Positions 46,999 through 58,643 of a DNA stretch of 64,000 nucleotides are shown here, piece by piece. The notes under the pieces are model-generated. The model worked only from the letters and a program-made list of their open reading frames with translations. It searched no databases and was not told where the DNA came from. Source of the DNA: Gnetum montanum (Eukaryota > Streptophyta > Gnetopsida > Gnetales > Gnetaceae); NCBI GenBank assembly GCA_015680685.1, contig MNCI01005936.1, forward strand, positions 355,150 through 419,149, written 5' to 3'. How positions within the stretch are numbered: position 1 is the stretch's first letter; each line of letters starts with the position of its first letter. The position numbers and the translations under genes are program-made.

Positions 46999-49900
46999 TC
47001 ATTGATAAAATTTGTATGTTGAGGCATCCTCTTGCAGGCTTTTGAATCCTCCTATGATAGATGCAATCATGATCACACACCCGAATATGATGCAAAACTA
47101 CAACATCAAAGTGCTAAATTAAAGTTAGCTGTTGGTGTTCCTCGCAGGATTAAATAAAAAATAAATCAATTTAAAGTTGTTACCCAGTTGACGATCCAGC
47201 TAGGGCTCCATCTCCGGGGCTTTTTTATAGCGAGCCACATCATACAAGGCAGCTAAGCATCAAATTAAAACAGAACGACATTTTCGTATCCATTCCATTC
47301 AATTCTGTGGAGTAATCATTTAATAATGAGCCACATTTCTTGTAAAAAAACTTACGAAATACGTGGTTGGTGCAAACGCCAGGCCTCCGAAGAAACCAAG
47401 CAGATCCCCGAAGAATGGGAAGGTGACCGCCACGAACAGAGTAAAGGCTGCCACCGTAATGAGAAAAATCTTATTAAAAACAGGAACGCTGCATTCTTAT
47501 TTCAGAGAAAAGTACAGCATAATGTTAAAATATGTGTACAAACCAACGTAAGGAATACGAGCAGCAAGACGTAGAGGAAATCCTTCCAGCGACACACGAA
47601 GCTTGGTTTTGAGGGTTTTTTCTATCAAATCATATACTGGCATTGCAAAAACCTACGATATCAAAACAGAATCACGATGAGTAATCAAATTTATCTGCTT
47701 ACAACTTTAAGTTGCATAAAGCAATGGAGTCTTCACCTGGAGTTTTCACCTAGACATAATATGTCTTTAGTAAGATATGCAGTGACATTTTATTAGGGAT
47801 ATCATGCCAACGTATGTCATATTTGATATTATGCATAGAAAATATAACAGGGAAAATGAATAAGAAGTGAAAAGGTAATATTATTAACAAGGAATTTGGG
47901 AATGAATAAATGTCTATAGGTCATGCTTGTAGGTTTTGTGAGTTTGTCTTCCTTTAACATCTATTCCTTAGAGGCCACCACTACCATTGTTAGGCCTAAA
48001 CCTGGTCAAAAGGGGTGGCCAAATCCCTTCTTGTCCTACTTCACTTGGTACTTGTTACTAGCCTTGTACTAAATCCACAACTCCATGATAGCATAATTTC
48101 TAGTTACTAGGTATAAATACCTTAAATCAAACTCCCATATGTTACCTCAATAGACATGCCAATAATTACAATGTGCCTTTTCATTAATGGCCTTATTAAA
48201 ATAGTTACAACTTGTTGTTACAAAACAACACCATTTAGAAATGGAAATGATCATGAATGAATTCATACCAATTGAGTGTAAACAATCTTTATGAGTAGCT
48301 TATTGGAATATAGATATGATTTATGTGATACTGAGTAGCTAATACGTTATTGGACATGGTTTGCACAAGGTTACACATTTGAGTCATACTTGAAGAAACC
48401 TTATACCTCTATCTATAATTCTTCATGTTGGCTTGTAAGAAGGGTTTGAGGGAGAGAGGGCGGAGGGGCTGTTGAAATCAGAACTAGATTACTATTTTGT
48501 AGAACTTAAGTAGAACTTTATAACTTATTACTATATTCTAAAATTGAACTCAAAATTTGGAATTTTGAAACCAAAAGTCTTACCATTAGGCTAAGAGCTC
48601 AAACAATCAGGTACTAGTGAAGATTGAACTTGCGAGCCAACCAGCAAGCCAGTAATAAAAAAAAAAAAAAAAACCTTTTTAAGGGGAGATAATGTGCTGT
48701 GCACCTGGTAGCTGCCGATGACGTGGATGACAACCATGATGTTGGCAGCAGCAATGAGCCACGCCGGGTGACCCAGAGTGAGCAAGAGATTGTCTTGGAC
48801 TTGGTTGCCCAAAGCCCAGTAACTCACTGTAGTTACTGGAAAATAACATGCTCCCACCACCAGGTAAGCTCCCACCACTCCTTTCCACATGGCCACCTTC
48901 GACAGTTTTCTCGGCGTAGACGGCAACGTGGCCTGGATCTCCAGAGCCACGTTGTGGCCCGCGTACGCAGCCACTATCACTCCAACCGCGTTTAGTACTC
49001 TGAACATGCTCCCCGTCTTTGGGCCCCATGAGTGTTCCACCCCCGCCTCTCTTCTTCTGTACAAACAGGCTGCCCACCCGATCGTGGAGTAGCTGCATTA
49101 TCCCAAATTAATCATGAAGTTGGAGCGTCATCATCGGTTACGTGGACCTTTATAAACATGAATGATTTCTTTTTTTTCTGGTTGGGCTATGAGTTGAAAT
49201 AGGTTAGGAAACTTTTGTGCACGAGTCAGGTAATGGTCAAAATGTTGCGAATCTAAACTTTTTGTGCACGAGTCAGGCAATGGTCAAAATGTTGCGAATC
49301 AGGTGAGTTGTAAAGTTGCCGTTCGTGGTAGTGACCGTTGTAACTTTAATGCCATGGCAGCTTCGTTCGAGCCGCCATGGCATTAAAGTTACCTGGAACC
49401 GGATATTTGGGATTTTTGTTTAGGATTATGAATCATGATTGGTTTTCGCAACTTTGATGGTAGTTTTAGTCACCACGGTTTTTTGGGATTCCTGACAGAA
49501 TTTTGCAAATACACGAAACGATTCTGAATCACGATTTCATGCTTCTACAAATGTGAATCTTGTAAAATATAAACGTTTGGCTTGTTTTTTGGTGCAGGCA
49601 GCTTGAAACATCAGCCAATTTGGTGTTGGGTTTAGCATCCTTTTACAATGGTAAAACAACTGACCTGAAGAAAAGTTTATGGTGAAATATTAACAGGAGT
49701 TGTGGCTTGAACGGTCGACCCTGAATTGGCAATTTTCGGATTGGGATAATGTTTGAATGATGATGTTTCACAGCTGAAACTTTCACTGATATAGTGAAAA
49801 TCAAGCGTTCCTGTGACGAACTGAAAGAAAGTTTTCTGAAGTCCAGGTAGTCTGCTCATGCAACAATAGCTTGGATATTACGGCTATCAGTCAATGTTAG

Positions 49901-51798
49901 CCAACAACACTTGATAATTGTTCTTTGCAGTTTATTTAGGCCTTCACGTTTTCTGTTCAGTAGGACCTCTTTACTATTTGTGTGAGCCATACTTTTAGCA
50001 TGAATCTGTAAATGTAAACATCAAACGCCTCCTACGCCTCATTTGGTTTTGGATTTGATTGCGTAAGAGATTAAGCTAACAATTTCCTACCGAATTCTAC
50101 TTGTAATTTACCTCAACTTATGTAAGATATCAAATTTAAGTAATAACCACAATACCCATAACCCCATGACCCAAGTTTCCTGCACTAGTTATACTCAAAC
50201 TATTAAATTAACCATCTCCAACCTATCAATTTGGAACCAGACGTTAAGTATAACTCTTATTCTTTTTAAGAATTCCATCTGCACCAGTGCACCCTGAGCC
50301 AAAGCTTTATCTCCAATATTTAGAAATTTCATTTTAATATCAGGTAAACAAACTTAGTTCGATTACTTAACAGTTTCTAAGTTATATTTACCATGCTAAA
50401 AGTCAGGCTACTTTAAGCACCACATCTCAAATTTGACCTCCACCATAGCACTATTACATCTCAAATTTGACCTCCACCATAACACTATCAATCAAAGTTT
50501 TCTTTCATGATTGATATTGAAAGTGGAAGTTTCTGCCTTCTACGGTATGAAACCAAATCATAAAGTGTTCTTGAATGTGGCTTGAACAGACTAATTGCAT
50601 TTTTTTAAAAACATAGACAGTCTTATAATTGGTATAGGCTAACTAGAGTATCTCTCATATAATTCAAATCAAATTTTTAAAGTTAATTTCTTAACCAAAA
50701 GCTAGAAACGACTAACCTGAGAGACATTATTGCAGCAGCAAGAGACAGAACAGTGACGGAATTGAGGTTTGGAAGGAAACACAGGAAGAAATGCAAAGAA
50801 CCCAAAATGAGGATCCAGTAAGACTGCCTCAGCTTTGTGCAGCTGGTGCAGAGAGTGTTGTAGAACTTTGCCAGGCACTGCCCACCAGTGACTATGTAGA
50901 CTATATCTACTCCAACCTGCACTCCCAAATTGGGGGGCATCATGATCCACAGACCAAGTTTTTGTCCAAAAGCATGCTGTGCCAGTTCATGATATCCATC
51001 AAATCTCTTTCCTGGAACAACCTCATGTAGCTGCACCAGCTGCCAGAGTGTGTAGAGTGTGATTGTCCATGAAATCACATGAAGCATAATTCCTGGTCCC
51101 CTGTACCCAATTTCACATTCATGATCAATCATTCTAATGAGAATCCTGTCATAAATAGTAACTGTATAGACTCAACGCATCTGTAAGATCAATTATTTTG
51201 TGCAAAATACATCAGTAGCAATAAATGTGATGTGTTCAGGAATCATGCAGCTTGAATATGCCTTCTATCTAATTTCCTTGAACTACTGGTAGCTTCTACA
51301 GTAAATAGTAATGCTGCTACTAAAATTGAAACCGGCATGAGATCTTAATCCAGTAAGAAATATTCTGATTCTGTCGGTTTGAAAAATACACTCGTTGGAA
51401 AGAAAACTGGAACTACTAGTAATTAATGTTCATGCTGATGGCAGTAATGGACTACTGATCCATGGCAAAAACTCACCATCCAAGGTATTTCATAGTGTAT
51501 GGCAGACCCAGAACACCTGCACCAACCATGGCAGTGACGTTGTGGAAGGTTGAGTACCACCATTTTGCAGTCCTTTGCTGGTTATCCCTGGTTCCTTCCT
51601 GTGCTTTAGGAGCTATTCCTTCAACATCCTTGCTATCCTGTCACATATCCAGTTCAAAAACATTGTGCATGAGAGATGAGAAAGAGTATTTTTGACTATT
51701 GGGATTTGTTTCAAATTTTTCAAGGAGTGTGGGTTTCAATTTCTAGATACCTCCAGATCCCATGAATTCTCAGGAGATTCATGTCCAGATGCAGCCAT
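46999..51798 (-). CDS. LHT: LHT-type amino-acid transporter, complete 8-exon gene (449 aa)
   Basis: Predicted proton-coupled plasma-membrane amino-acid importer of the LHT group (AAAP family); substrate range cannot be read from sequence. Exons in coding order: 51798-51751, 51637-51477, 51100-50717, 49092-48705, 47652-47544, 47447-47356, 47252-47184, 47097-46999. All introns are GT-AG, and the frame stays open for 1350 nt including TGA. Start: ATG 51798, [16 protein letters not shown], a short polar N terminus. Hallmarks: [16 protein letters not shown] (about 42-57), [12 protein letters not shown] (98-109), [19 protein letters not shown] in exon 4, [13 protein letters not shown] at its end, [16 protein letters not shown] (381-396) and C-terminal TYKFYQ. 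Length is close to Arabidopsis LHT1 (446 aa as I recall). Hydrophobic segments throughout fit a multi-pass carrier. I see no frameshift or missing core motif. Introns 3 and 4 (1.6 and 1.05 kb) hold small repeats. The nearest LTR edge is about 250 bp beyond the stop codon. Could equally be a close LHT paralogue. Confidence 0.93.
48541..48603 (-). repeat. tRNA-like SINE relic in LHT intron 4
   Basis: Minus-strand TTAGCCTAATGG (polymerase III A-box form), followed by GAGTTCAATTTTAG (B-box-like). A poly-A/T run lies at about 48656-48673. Only the promoter-like head is recognised. Confidence 0.4.
49212..49303. repeat. 47-bp tandem duplication in LHT intron 3
   Basis: CTTTTGTGCACGAGTCAGG...GTTGCGAATC occurs twice, period 47 bp. 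Confidence 0.85.
49340..49392. repeat. 19-bp perfect inverted repeat in LHT intron 3
   Basis: GTAACTTTAATGCCATGGC (49340-49358) and its exact reverse complement (49374-49392) with a 15-nt loop. The flanks look weakly inverted too. It may be the core of a small hairpin transposon, though no target duplication was found. Confidence 0.8.
50423..50490. repeat. 34-bp tandem duplication in LHT intron 3
   Basis: CATCTCAAATTTGACCTCCA-containing unit occurs twice with a 34-bp period and two differences. Confidence 0.85.
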
Positions 51799-51937
51799 GT
51801 TCGTCAGAATCAAAAGGGTGGGCAGAGTCGAAATACTATGATTGACTCACTCTGGAGGTGCATGTACAGGATTGTTCTCCCAGAATTCAGCTGCAAGAAA
51901 AAAGGAGTAAAGTGAGTGAACTATCATGCTCTGTGCT

Positions 51938-51945
51938 CATATATA
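51938..51945 (-). promoter_or_regulatory. candidate TATA box of the LHT gene
   Basis: TATATATG on the minus strand, in the context GGTATATATGAGC, about 140 bp upstream of the ATG at 51798. That would leave a 5' UTR of roughly 110 nt. Position only; no transcript data. Confidence 0.45.
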
Positions 51946-51949
51946 CCAA

Positions 51950-53555
51950 ATATGAAAATATGTTGCAAGAATCGCACTGAGAAGTGGGCCTGCTTCAACC
52001 CATAGTTACCAAAAACAAGAAACGGAGGAGGAACATGACGGCAACAAAAACGTGACAAACAGTCAAGGAAAAGGTTGGGGAAAAGAAACGATATGGAATC
52101 CATGCAATAATCTAGAAGAATTTGAATATTTCCATGTCTAAAATGAAACAAAAGAGAACATGAAAGAAATTACGGTTGATGGCCAAATATCCTTATTTCA
52201 TTTAATAACTATGGAAAAACCTTTGAGTTTTCTCAGACAAATATATTAATATGTCAGGAACAGTAAACACCAGAGGCGTTTTCAAATTGTTTCCTTGCGG
52301 AACCAGAAAATGTGAAACATTGGCAACCCATTCACATTGGCAACCCATTGCGTTTCTTGCAATTAAGCCTCAACCTGCTTTTCGTACTCAATGATAAAGC
52401 AAGAATGACTTTGATGGGATACATGAAGTTTGGTTAATATTTGCTTTGCTCCTGTGCCATATCCTAGTGGTAGCTTTGTCATATTCACATTCTCAAACTT
52501 CCATTGGATGCTTCAAAAGTGAGATAGTAACACGAATGCTCTTTGTAAGAAAGATACTCTGATAAAGTGTCTAACCTATAGTTCTCACAAATATCAATTA
52601 ACATTTCAAAATGTCCTCTAACACTAAAATCCAAAAGAAAACCTACTGTAAGCTAATGTCACCTTGGTAGAAACATTTGGGATAAAAAAAACTGTGACCA
52701 TGTTCAGTGAATCTAAAAGCATCTGCTCAAACTTTGTTAATTAGGTTAATCTAGAATTGTATCTATGAACCTTTGTTTGATTTGGTAATAATTATTAAGA
52801 AAAGTAAGATATAAAATATGCATACTAGAAATAAAATCTCCAAATATACAGAAACAATGAATCGAACATAAATATAAAATACTAAAAAATAAACCAGTGT
52901 ACTTTATGTCCAACCCAATTATATCGTATTCTTTAACAAATAACTTTTACCTTAGTAAAGTTGATCCTCTGCCTTAACTGACTCAACACTGCACTGCACA
53001 AATCATGGAGACTACTACCAGACACTAACCACGGAGATGAGATTGTTGTACAATGAATAAAACTATTATACAATATTTGCATGCAAGGAAGAGACTGACC
53101 TTAATAAAGTAGAGGCACTCATAGCTTAAGTATGTGCAGTTGTGATACTGTCTTGTGAATTTAAGCAAAAATTGCCTAATCTTGTAGTTGGTGCATATGT
53201 TCTATCGTGTGCAAATGCATTGGGATATACCTGGCAAATTTTCTCATTCAATTTCATATTTATCTAACCTCTTATACTCACTCCTGGGCCCTTTAAAATT
53301 TTCCAGCCAAACAATGTTACACTGTTTGCCATGCAAAACCACACAATGTGCTTGTACTGCCTTCATGTGTGTACACAATTAGTGAGCCTTCTACCCTTTC
53401 TTTTTCAAACTTAAAATATATATTGTCTTTTTAAAAAATTAAAATACATTATAAATCATGATCATTCTTTTCATAATTTAATTTACATTTTAGGAATATT
53501 TTGATTTTTAAAAATCAATTAATTTATTTTATAAATTGTAATAATAACAATGAAG
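51950..53555. other. intergenic DNA upstream of LHT, nothing recognised
   Basis: AT-rich, no gene or known repeat recognised. A 19-bp phrase (CATTGGCAACCCATT) is doubled at about 52317-52350. Confidence 0.5.
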
Positions 53556-53640
53556 TATTAGTTTAGTGGCAAGAGCTTTGACATGGAAATCTCATGTTAC
53601 AATTTTAGTTTCAATTCACAATCTTGAGTTATGATTTGAA
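53556..53640 (+). repeat. tRNA-like SINE relic
   Basis: TTAGTTTAGTGGCAAGAGC (A-box-like), then CATGGAAATCTCATGTTACA, then a B-box-like TAGTTTCAATTCA. Shares the CATGGAAATCTCA phrase with the relic at 55441. Confidence 0.35.
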
Positions 53641-53984
53641 AAAAATTCAATGAAAGGAATGCTAAAACTTAATTTAGTAGCGATAACAACAATTAGTTTA
53701 CTAATTAATTAAGTAATAATAGTTATGGTCATGTATGCTGGTTCAATAACTATCTAACATGATTTGTCATTAATAGTATTTATGCAATGCATCACTAATT
53801 ATGATTAATCATGCTCTCATTTAATTAAGTAGTTTTATTCATTGGTGAATAACTATGCTATCATCATCATGAAAGACTAAAAATATGAATAATAATTTAA
53901 AAAAATTTAGTTTGTATATGAAATCATCAACATAGAAGGCAAAATCTAAAGAAGAATCATAATAGTATTGCTCTCATCATCATG

Positions 53985-54075
53985 GTGCACTAGTTGTAAC
54001 TCAAGTGGTTGGCTTACATACTTTGCACTTGGGAGGTACTTGTTCAATCCCAATACTAGCACCTTGTGTGCTAGC
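53985..54075 (+). repeat. tRNA-like SINE relic
   Basis: TAACTCAAGTGGTTGG (A-box-like) and TTGTTCAATCCC (exact B-box GTTCAATCC). No foldable acceptor stem, so not a tRNA gene. Confidence 0.45.
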
Positions 54076-54821
54076 TTACAACCATATTCCAAGCATAGAT
54101 AACACAACCAACTTTTCTCTCAAAAATAAAAAAATTGCACTCATCATCATGATAATGCTTTGTAACAACATAAACTAAATGGTTAAGGTAGGCAAAGAAT
54201 TGTACCAAGTGCTACAACCTAAATGTATACTTTAAACTTGTCACTTGCACAACCCTAAAGCCATCTATTGTTACCAAGTGAGCTATGTCTCATTGACATA
54301 TGTAGCAATACTTATCCAAATAAAAAATATCAATTATTTATTGAATAATTGTAGTCTTTTAGATTCATTGAACTTATAAATAAAAACCAATGACATGTTG
54401 CCAAACAACTAAGAAAGTAATTAGAAAATCAAATAATTAAGTAATTAGAAGAAGCAATTGAAGGATCATGATGATATATCCTTTCTATGCATTAATCCCC
54501 ATCATATCTCTATAAATCCATTATCTTCATTTGATGCAACTTAAATTTGGTTTTGCAACCACCAAGAAGATCATGTTCATTACACAAATTACCCTTAATC
54601 ATGAACTTATCTAAAGAATTACCCTTACACAAATATGATATGAAAGTATCTAAGAATTTAGGCTAACATAAGATTCATGAACTTATAATGTTATTTGTAG
54701 CCTCTAGAAGTTTCTTAAAATGATTCGAGGTACTATATGGAGGTGTAAATATACACTAACACCATAATATAAATTGAAACTAAAATTTTTACCTATATAA
54801 GTTTTTTTTTAAAAAAATTAT
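54076..54821. other. intergenic AT-rich DNA, nothing recognised
   Basis: No ORF of note and no repeat I can name. Confidence 0.5.
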
Positions 54822-54900
54822 AACTTAGTGCTACCTAGTAGAATATAACTTGTGACCTAGGTTGCCAAGCCAAGACCCATATCACTAGGCTAACAACTTA
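54822..54900 (-). repeat. tRNA-like SINE relic
   Basis: Minus strand: TTAGCCTAGTGATATGGG, then TTGGCTTGGCAACCTAGGTC, then a B-box-like AAGTTATATTC. A poly-T/A run lies beside it at about 54803-54818. Confidence 0.45.
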
Positions 54901-55440
54901 TTATTAAGTGGTTTAGATCCAATTTAGATAGGGTGTCAGAACCCATAAACCAATCCCTCCACAACCATCGTTTATGTTATATCAAATAGTTAACCATAGT
55001 TAAGAAGGATTTCTTGGAAAGGCAAAAGAAATTCCTAAAAACTTGAAAATCATATCTTGATCACCTAATTTTCAAGGTAATGTTGGCCACCACTATGGAA
55101 GCTGATTACCAACAAAAAATGAAGAAATATTTCATCTAATATATCATCGAATCAAGAGCTACATAGTAATATTAGTTCACAATATATTTATTATCATTTT
55201 CAAGAATAATAATTAATTTTTTAACTATCAATTAATTATCTGCACCTAAAATAAAGATCCTTTTTAAAATGCCTCTTCTAAATTTTTCAAGAAGAACACA
55301 ATCTAATACCATGTAATAATTATGAAAAAATGAAAGAATGAAACAAGAAAACCTTGGTCAAATACATCAATATCCTAAAGGACTAAAATTTAAAAAAGAA
55401 AAGAAAAGAAAGAAAATGTTAAAAAATGTTATACACTAGG

Positions 55441-55540
55441 TGTTACCTTAGTAGAAAGAGTCTTGCCATGGAAATCTCAAGTCATGGTGGATGTAACTAA
55501 ATACATTTAGTTCTAGTTTCAATAAATAGATAGATCCAAG
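55441..55540 (+). repeat. tRNA-like SINE relic
   Basis: TTACCTTAGTAGAAAGAGTC, then CATGGAAATCTCAAGTCA, then TTCTAGTTTCAATAAA. Same family as the relic at 53556. Confidence 0.35.
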
Positions 55541-55914
55541 ATTTAGTTTTTAAATTATATTGAATATAAACTCTTGAGATACATGATCATGTTTAATGCA
55601 AAACTCCCAAGAAGAAATCATGTTTGTTTAATAAAAATTATCTTGTTATGAAAAGACAAATTTTAATAAATTGACCTTGGCAATAATAGAATCTTGTAGG
55701 AAACATTCCAAAGTATGATGTCATAACAAGTGAAAGCTATGAAAAATGATCAAACTTAAGCAATAATAAAATATAATTTTTATGAATAATTGTTAAGCAA
55801 TATTTAACCAAAGGAAAAATTTTCTTGCTATCTTACATGTATTGCATATTTAGTGATACAAAAGTAACATGAACAAAAAATCAATGTGAAATAAATTCAA
55901 ATGCTTAGATGGAT

Positions 55915-56300
55915 ATTGAATAAGAGAGATAAATTATACAATATGGAGGAAAACTTAAAGTAGCTTCTATTTCAAAAAAGTTACAAAAGTAAAATCTTAG
56001 ATTGTTTAGGCATGTGCGAAGAAGATTAGGTAATGAGCTTATAAAAAACGTTTCTACAACACTATTCTAAGAAAAGCATTTAAAGGAAGACCAAAACGAA
56101 CATGAGAAAAAAAATTGAAGATGATCTAAAGAAGTTGAACAAATAAACAAAAATAGAGTTATTCATAAATGATAAGTGTGAAAAAATTTTCATTGCTAGG
56201 TTAATAATAATGATCCCATTTTGTTGGTACATTGCTAGGTTAATAATAATGATCCCATTTTGTTGGTACATTGCTAGGTTAATAATAATGATGATGATCA
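55915..56300 (+). mobile_element. 3' end of an RTE-like LINE
   Basis: The reading frame, with stops and one shift, gives KRDKLYNMEENLK, VASISKKLQK and LRLFRHVRRRLGNELIKNV, the C-terminal pattern of plant RTE-type LINE ORFs (ENLGVAS...LRWFGHVRRR). The 3' terminus is tandem: a 39-bp unit starting CATTGCTAGGTTAATAATAA begins at 56191, 56230 and 56269, the last ending in an ATGATGATG run, as in RTE tails. 5' truncated, inactive. Confidence 0.7.
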
Positions 56301-56727
56301 ATTTTTAAGCAGTATTTTCATAAGTTTTTTTCATGCATATTACAAACATATAATTTTAATTTTGACAAAGAGATCAAAATTTCCAATGGCTTCCTAGACC
56401 CATCTTTGTCACACATTATAATATATAAAATACAATAAAATTTTTTGTATATAACATGCCCTGAAAGAGCCCATCTTTATCACACAATATAATATTTACT
56501 TTACTCATCTTATGGGCTACCCTATTTGGGTATGCTTATCCATTTAGTTAATAGTAGAAACTAGCTACTATTTACTTTATTCACTCCATGACTATTATAA
56601 AATATAACAAAATTATATTTGAACCTATCAAAGCCAATATTCTTAGTGAAAGAATTTTTTATTGACTATGGGAAGCTATTAGGTTGAATAGGAAAATATT
56701 TAACATTCAAAAATGCCAAATAAAATT
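56301..56727. other. AT-rich spacer, nothing recognised
   Basis: Lies between the LINE end and the next LTR. A phrase CCCATCTTTRTCACACA occurs twice (about 56399 and 56469). Confidence 0.5.
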
Positions 56728-57663
56728 TGATGAGTGGCAAGGTACCCCTACACTCAACCATATGAACACGAGTGTGTACGCACGATCTGGTTGAACTCCA
56801 CAGATGGACTAGTTGTGGTATCTAGATAGTTACAGATTGATCGTAGTTCGTTGTCTTTCCACCTGGACTAGTATTGCTTTGTCATGTAAGGTTTAGCCCA
56901 AAGTGAGGTGTATGATGTGGTCCTATACTAGTGCTACTCCTGGAGGAAATGGAAAATAACTTTGATTAAGCTAAGAGAGAATGGAAGAAGAGAATCTAAG
57001 CTAGCCTAAGTGTGATGAGCATCCGTCCTTAATCATTTGTACAAATCTTGGACCTCGTGTACTACTTCTATGATTACCAAGTGTATATTACTTAAGTGCT
57101 CCTCGATATGCTACTAGGACACCAAGTAGTCACACTTAAATACTCATGATTAATTCGTACTCATTCTACATTTAATAACAGGGATGGTAGATGAATATAA
57201 AGAGATATTAATTAAGAAAACAATAAATAACAATAAAAATTAAACAATTAAAACTAAGTGAATGCTACAATGATGAAGTAATCTTGATCTTTATTGTTGA
57301 TCATGTGTGTGTCTAAGTACGTCACACTCGAATAAAGGTTTTGTATAATTACAATCACATTGCAAGCATGCACTAGGGAAAGAGTTGAGATGAACTAAAA
57401 ATGGACAAAAAGACTCTACTACTACTTACTTACTGACTCTAACTTACCACCTTTTCCTATGTTCCCGAAGGTGTATTTATAGGCTTACATAGGAATCACA
57501 ATATTATGTACCCAATATCATTATCCAGGCTGCGATATCATGTACCCAATATCGTAGGTCCAATATCAAGGGTTCAATATCAAGGGTTCGATGTTAAGGG
57601 TTTGATGTCAAGGGTCCAATTTCAAGGGTTCAATGTCAGCACTTGACAAACCACGATTTATCA
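56728..57663 (-). repeat. 3' LTR of element 6
   Basis: Begins TGATGAGTGGCAAGG and ends TTTATCA, followed by the reverse-complemented polypurine tract. The U3 (about 57520-57640 on the plus strand) carries a series of CAATATC and CAAGGGTTC phrases: a different version of the ATATC-rich U3 of the family. Confidence 0.8.
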
Positions 57664-57789
57664 TACCCCCATGACTGAATAACAACTCATCCTTGAGTCA
57701 AAGAAAGTTAGGAAAAAGTTCATTCAATTACAAATAGGGGATAGGTATGAGATTATTGAATGACCATGGATTGTTTCATGCTGCAATGT

Positions 57790-58270
57790 GGGACTAAACA
57801 AAATTTGGACACAAACACAAAAGAAAAAACTTGTGGAACTCATGGGATTCCCAGTGGTGGTGGCTCCTCCATGGATGCCTTTCCTTTATCTTATGCTTCA
57901 GGCTTCTGAGATTGATACCATTGAAAAAGTGCCTGAGGTTTCTCCTCTTCTATCCAAGGATTATGAGCCATTCATGCTGATGTTCCAATGTTTGATGGAG
58001 TCAGCACTTTCCATGGACACAACAACTACAGGAACACTTGATTGGCCTTGACATGTCATGTCACAAATAGTCGTCATTCCTCTTCGTAGGCTCGGGCCCT
58101 GACCTATCCACCTTTTGCTTGGCCATATTATGCAGTGATAGGAGTTCCTTGATGAATGCTGAATGATTGTGCCTCCTGCTCTGCATGTTCTGCATGAGGT
58201 CCTTGGCCTCTGCCTCCCCCTGGGCATTCAGTTGAACCTTGAAAAGGTCATCCTTGTTGTCCTCTTTTAG
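57790..58270. other. segment unlike the rest of the element (possible captured sequence)
   Basis: Less AT-rich than its surroundings and without a match in the same position of elements 4 and 7. Overlapping ORFs on both strands (plus 57788-58051; minus 58061-58291, ending KRNDDYL). I recognise neither product. An AG acceptor-like site precedes ATGGCCCC on the minus strand. Possibly host sequence carried by the element. Confidence 0.35.
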
Positions 58271-58592
58271 GGGCCATCTATAATCACACAAAGTTCAATT
58301 GTTAGTAAGGTTATTGAAAGAAGTTCAATTATTTCATACCTTACTCATTGCCTTTAATAAATGTTGAATCCTTTACTTAGTGTGATTTTAGAGTTAGAAA
58401 TTTTTTCAAGGAAGTTGCCCTAAATGTTTAATGTTGGACGTGATTTATTTAGGTGACACATAAAAGGACATGTAATGGTTTTGAGGAACATTTGATAAAA
58501 TGATGACAAAGGAAAGAATAGATTTGGCAATGAAGTACTCAAAGGATATAAAATGATGTGGTGCTATGCAACAAGTAGAAATTACAAAAGTT

Positions 58593-58643
58593 ACGCAAGT
58601 GGATCCTTCCCAAAGCAAGTTCCAACTTATAATGCCCTTGCAT
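58593..58643 (-). other. conserved ~51-bp inverted-repeat block, element 6
   Basis: Minus-strand ATGCAAGGGCAT...CCACTTGCGT, 51 bp. One arm base differs and would give a G-T pair in RNA. Confidence 0.55.

Noticed and set aside
48591-49098. Single-exon genes on both strands
   Set aside because: The minus frame is exon 4 of the LHT gene plus intron read-through; the others are out-of-frame shadows of that GC-richer exon.
53985-54075. tRNA gene
   Set aside because: A- and B-box words are present but no acceptor stem or anticodon arm can be formed; treated as a SINE relic.
56080-56301. Minus-strand ORF with repeated LAMYQQNGIIIIN
   Set aside because: Reverse-strand reading of the 39-bp tandem LINE tail.
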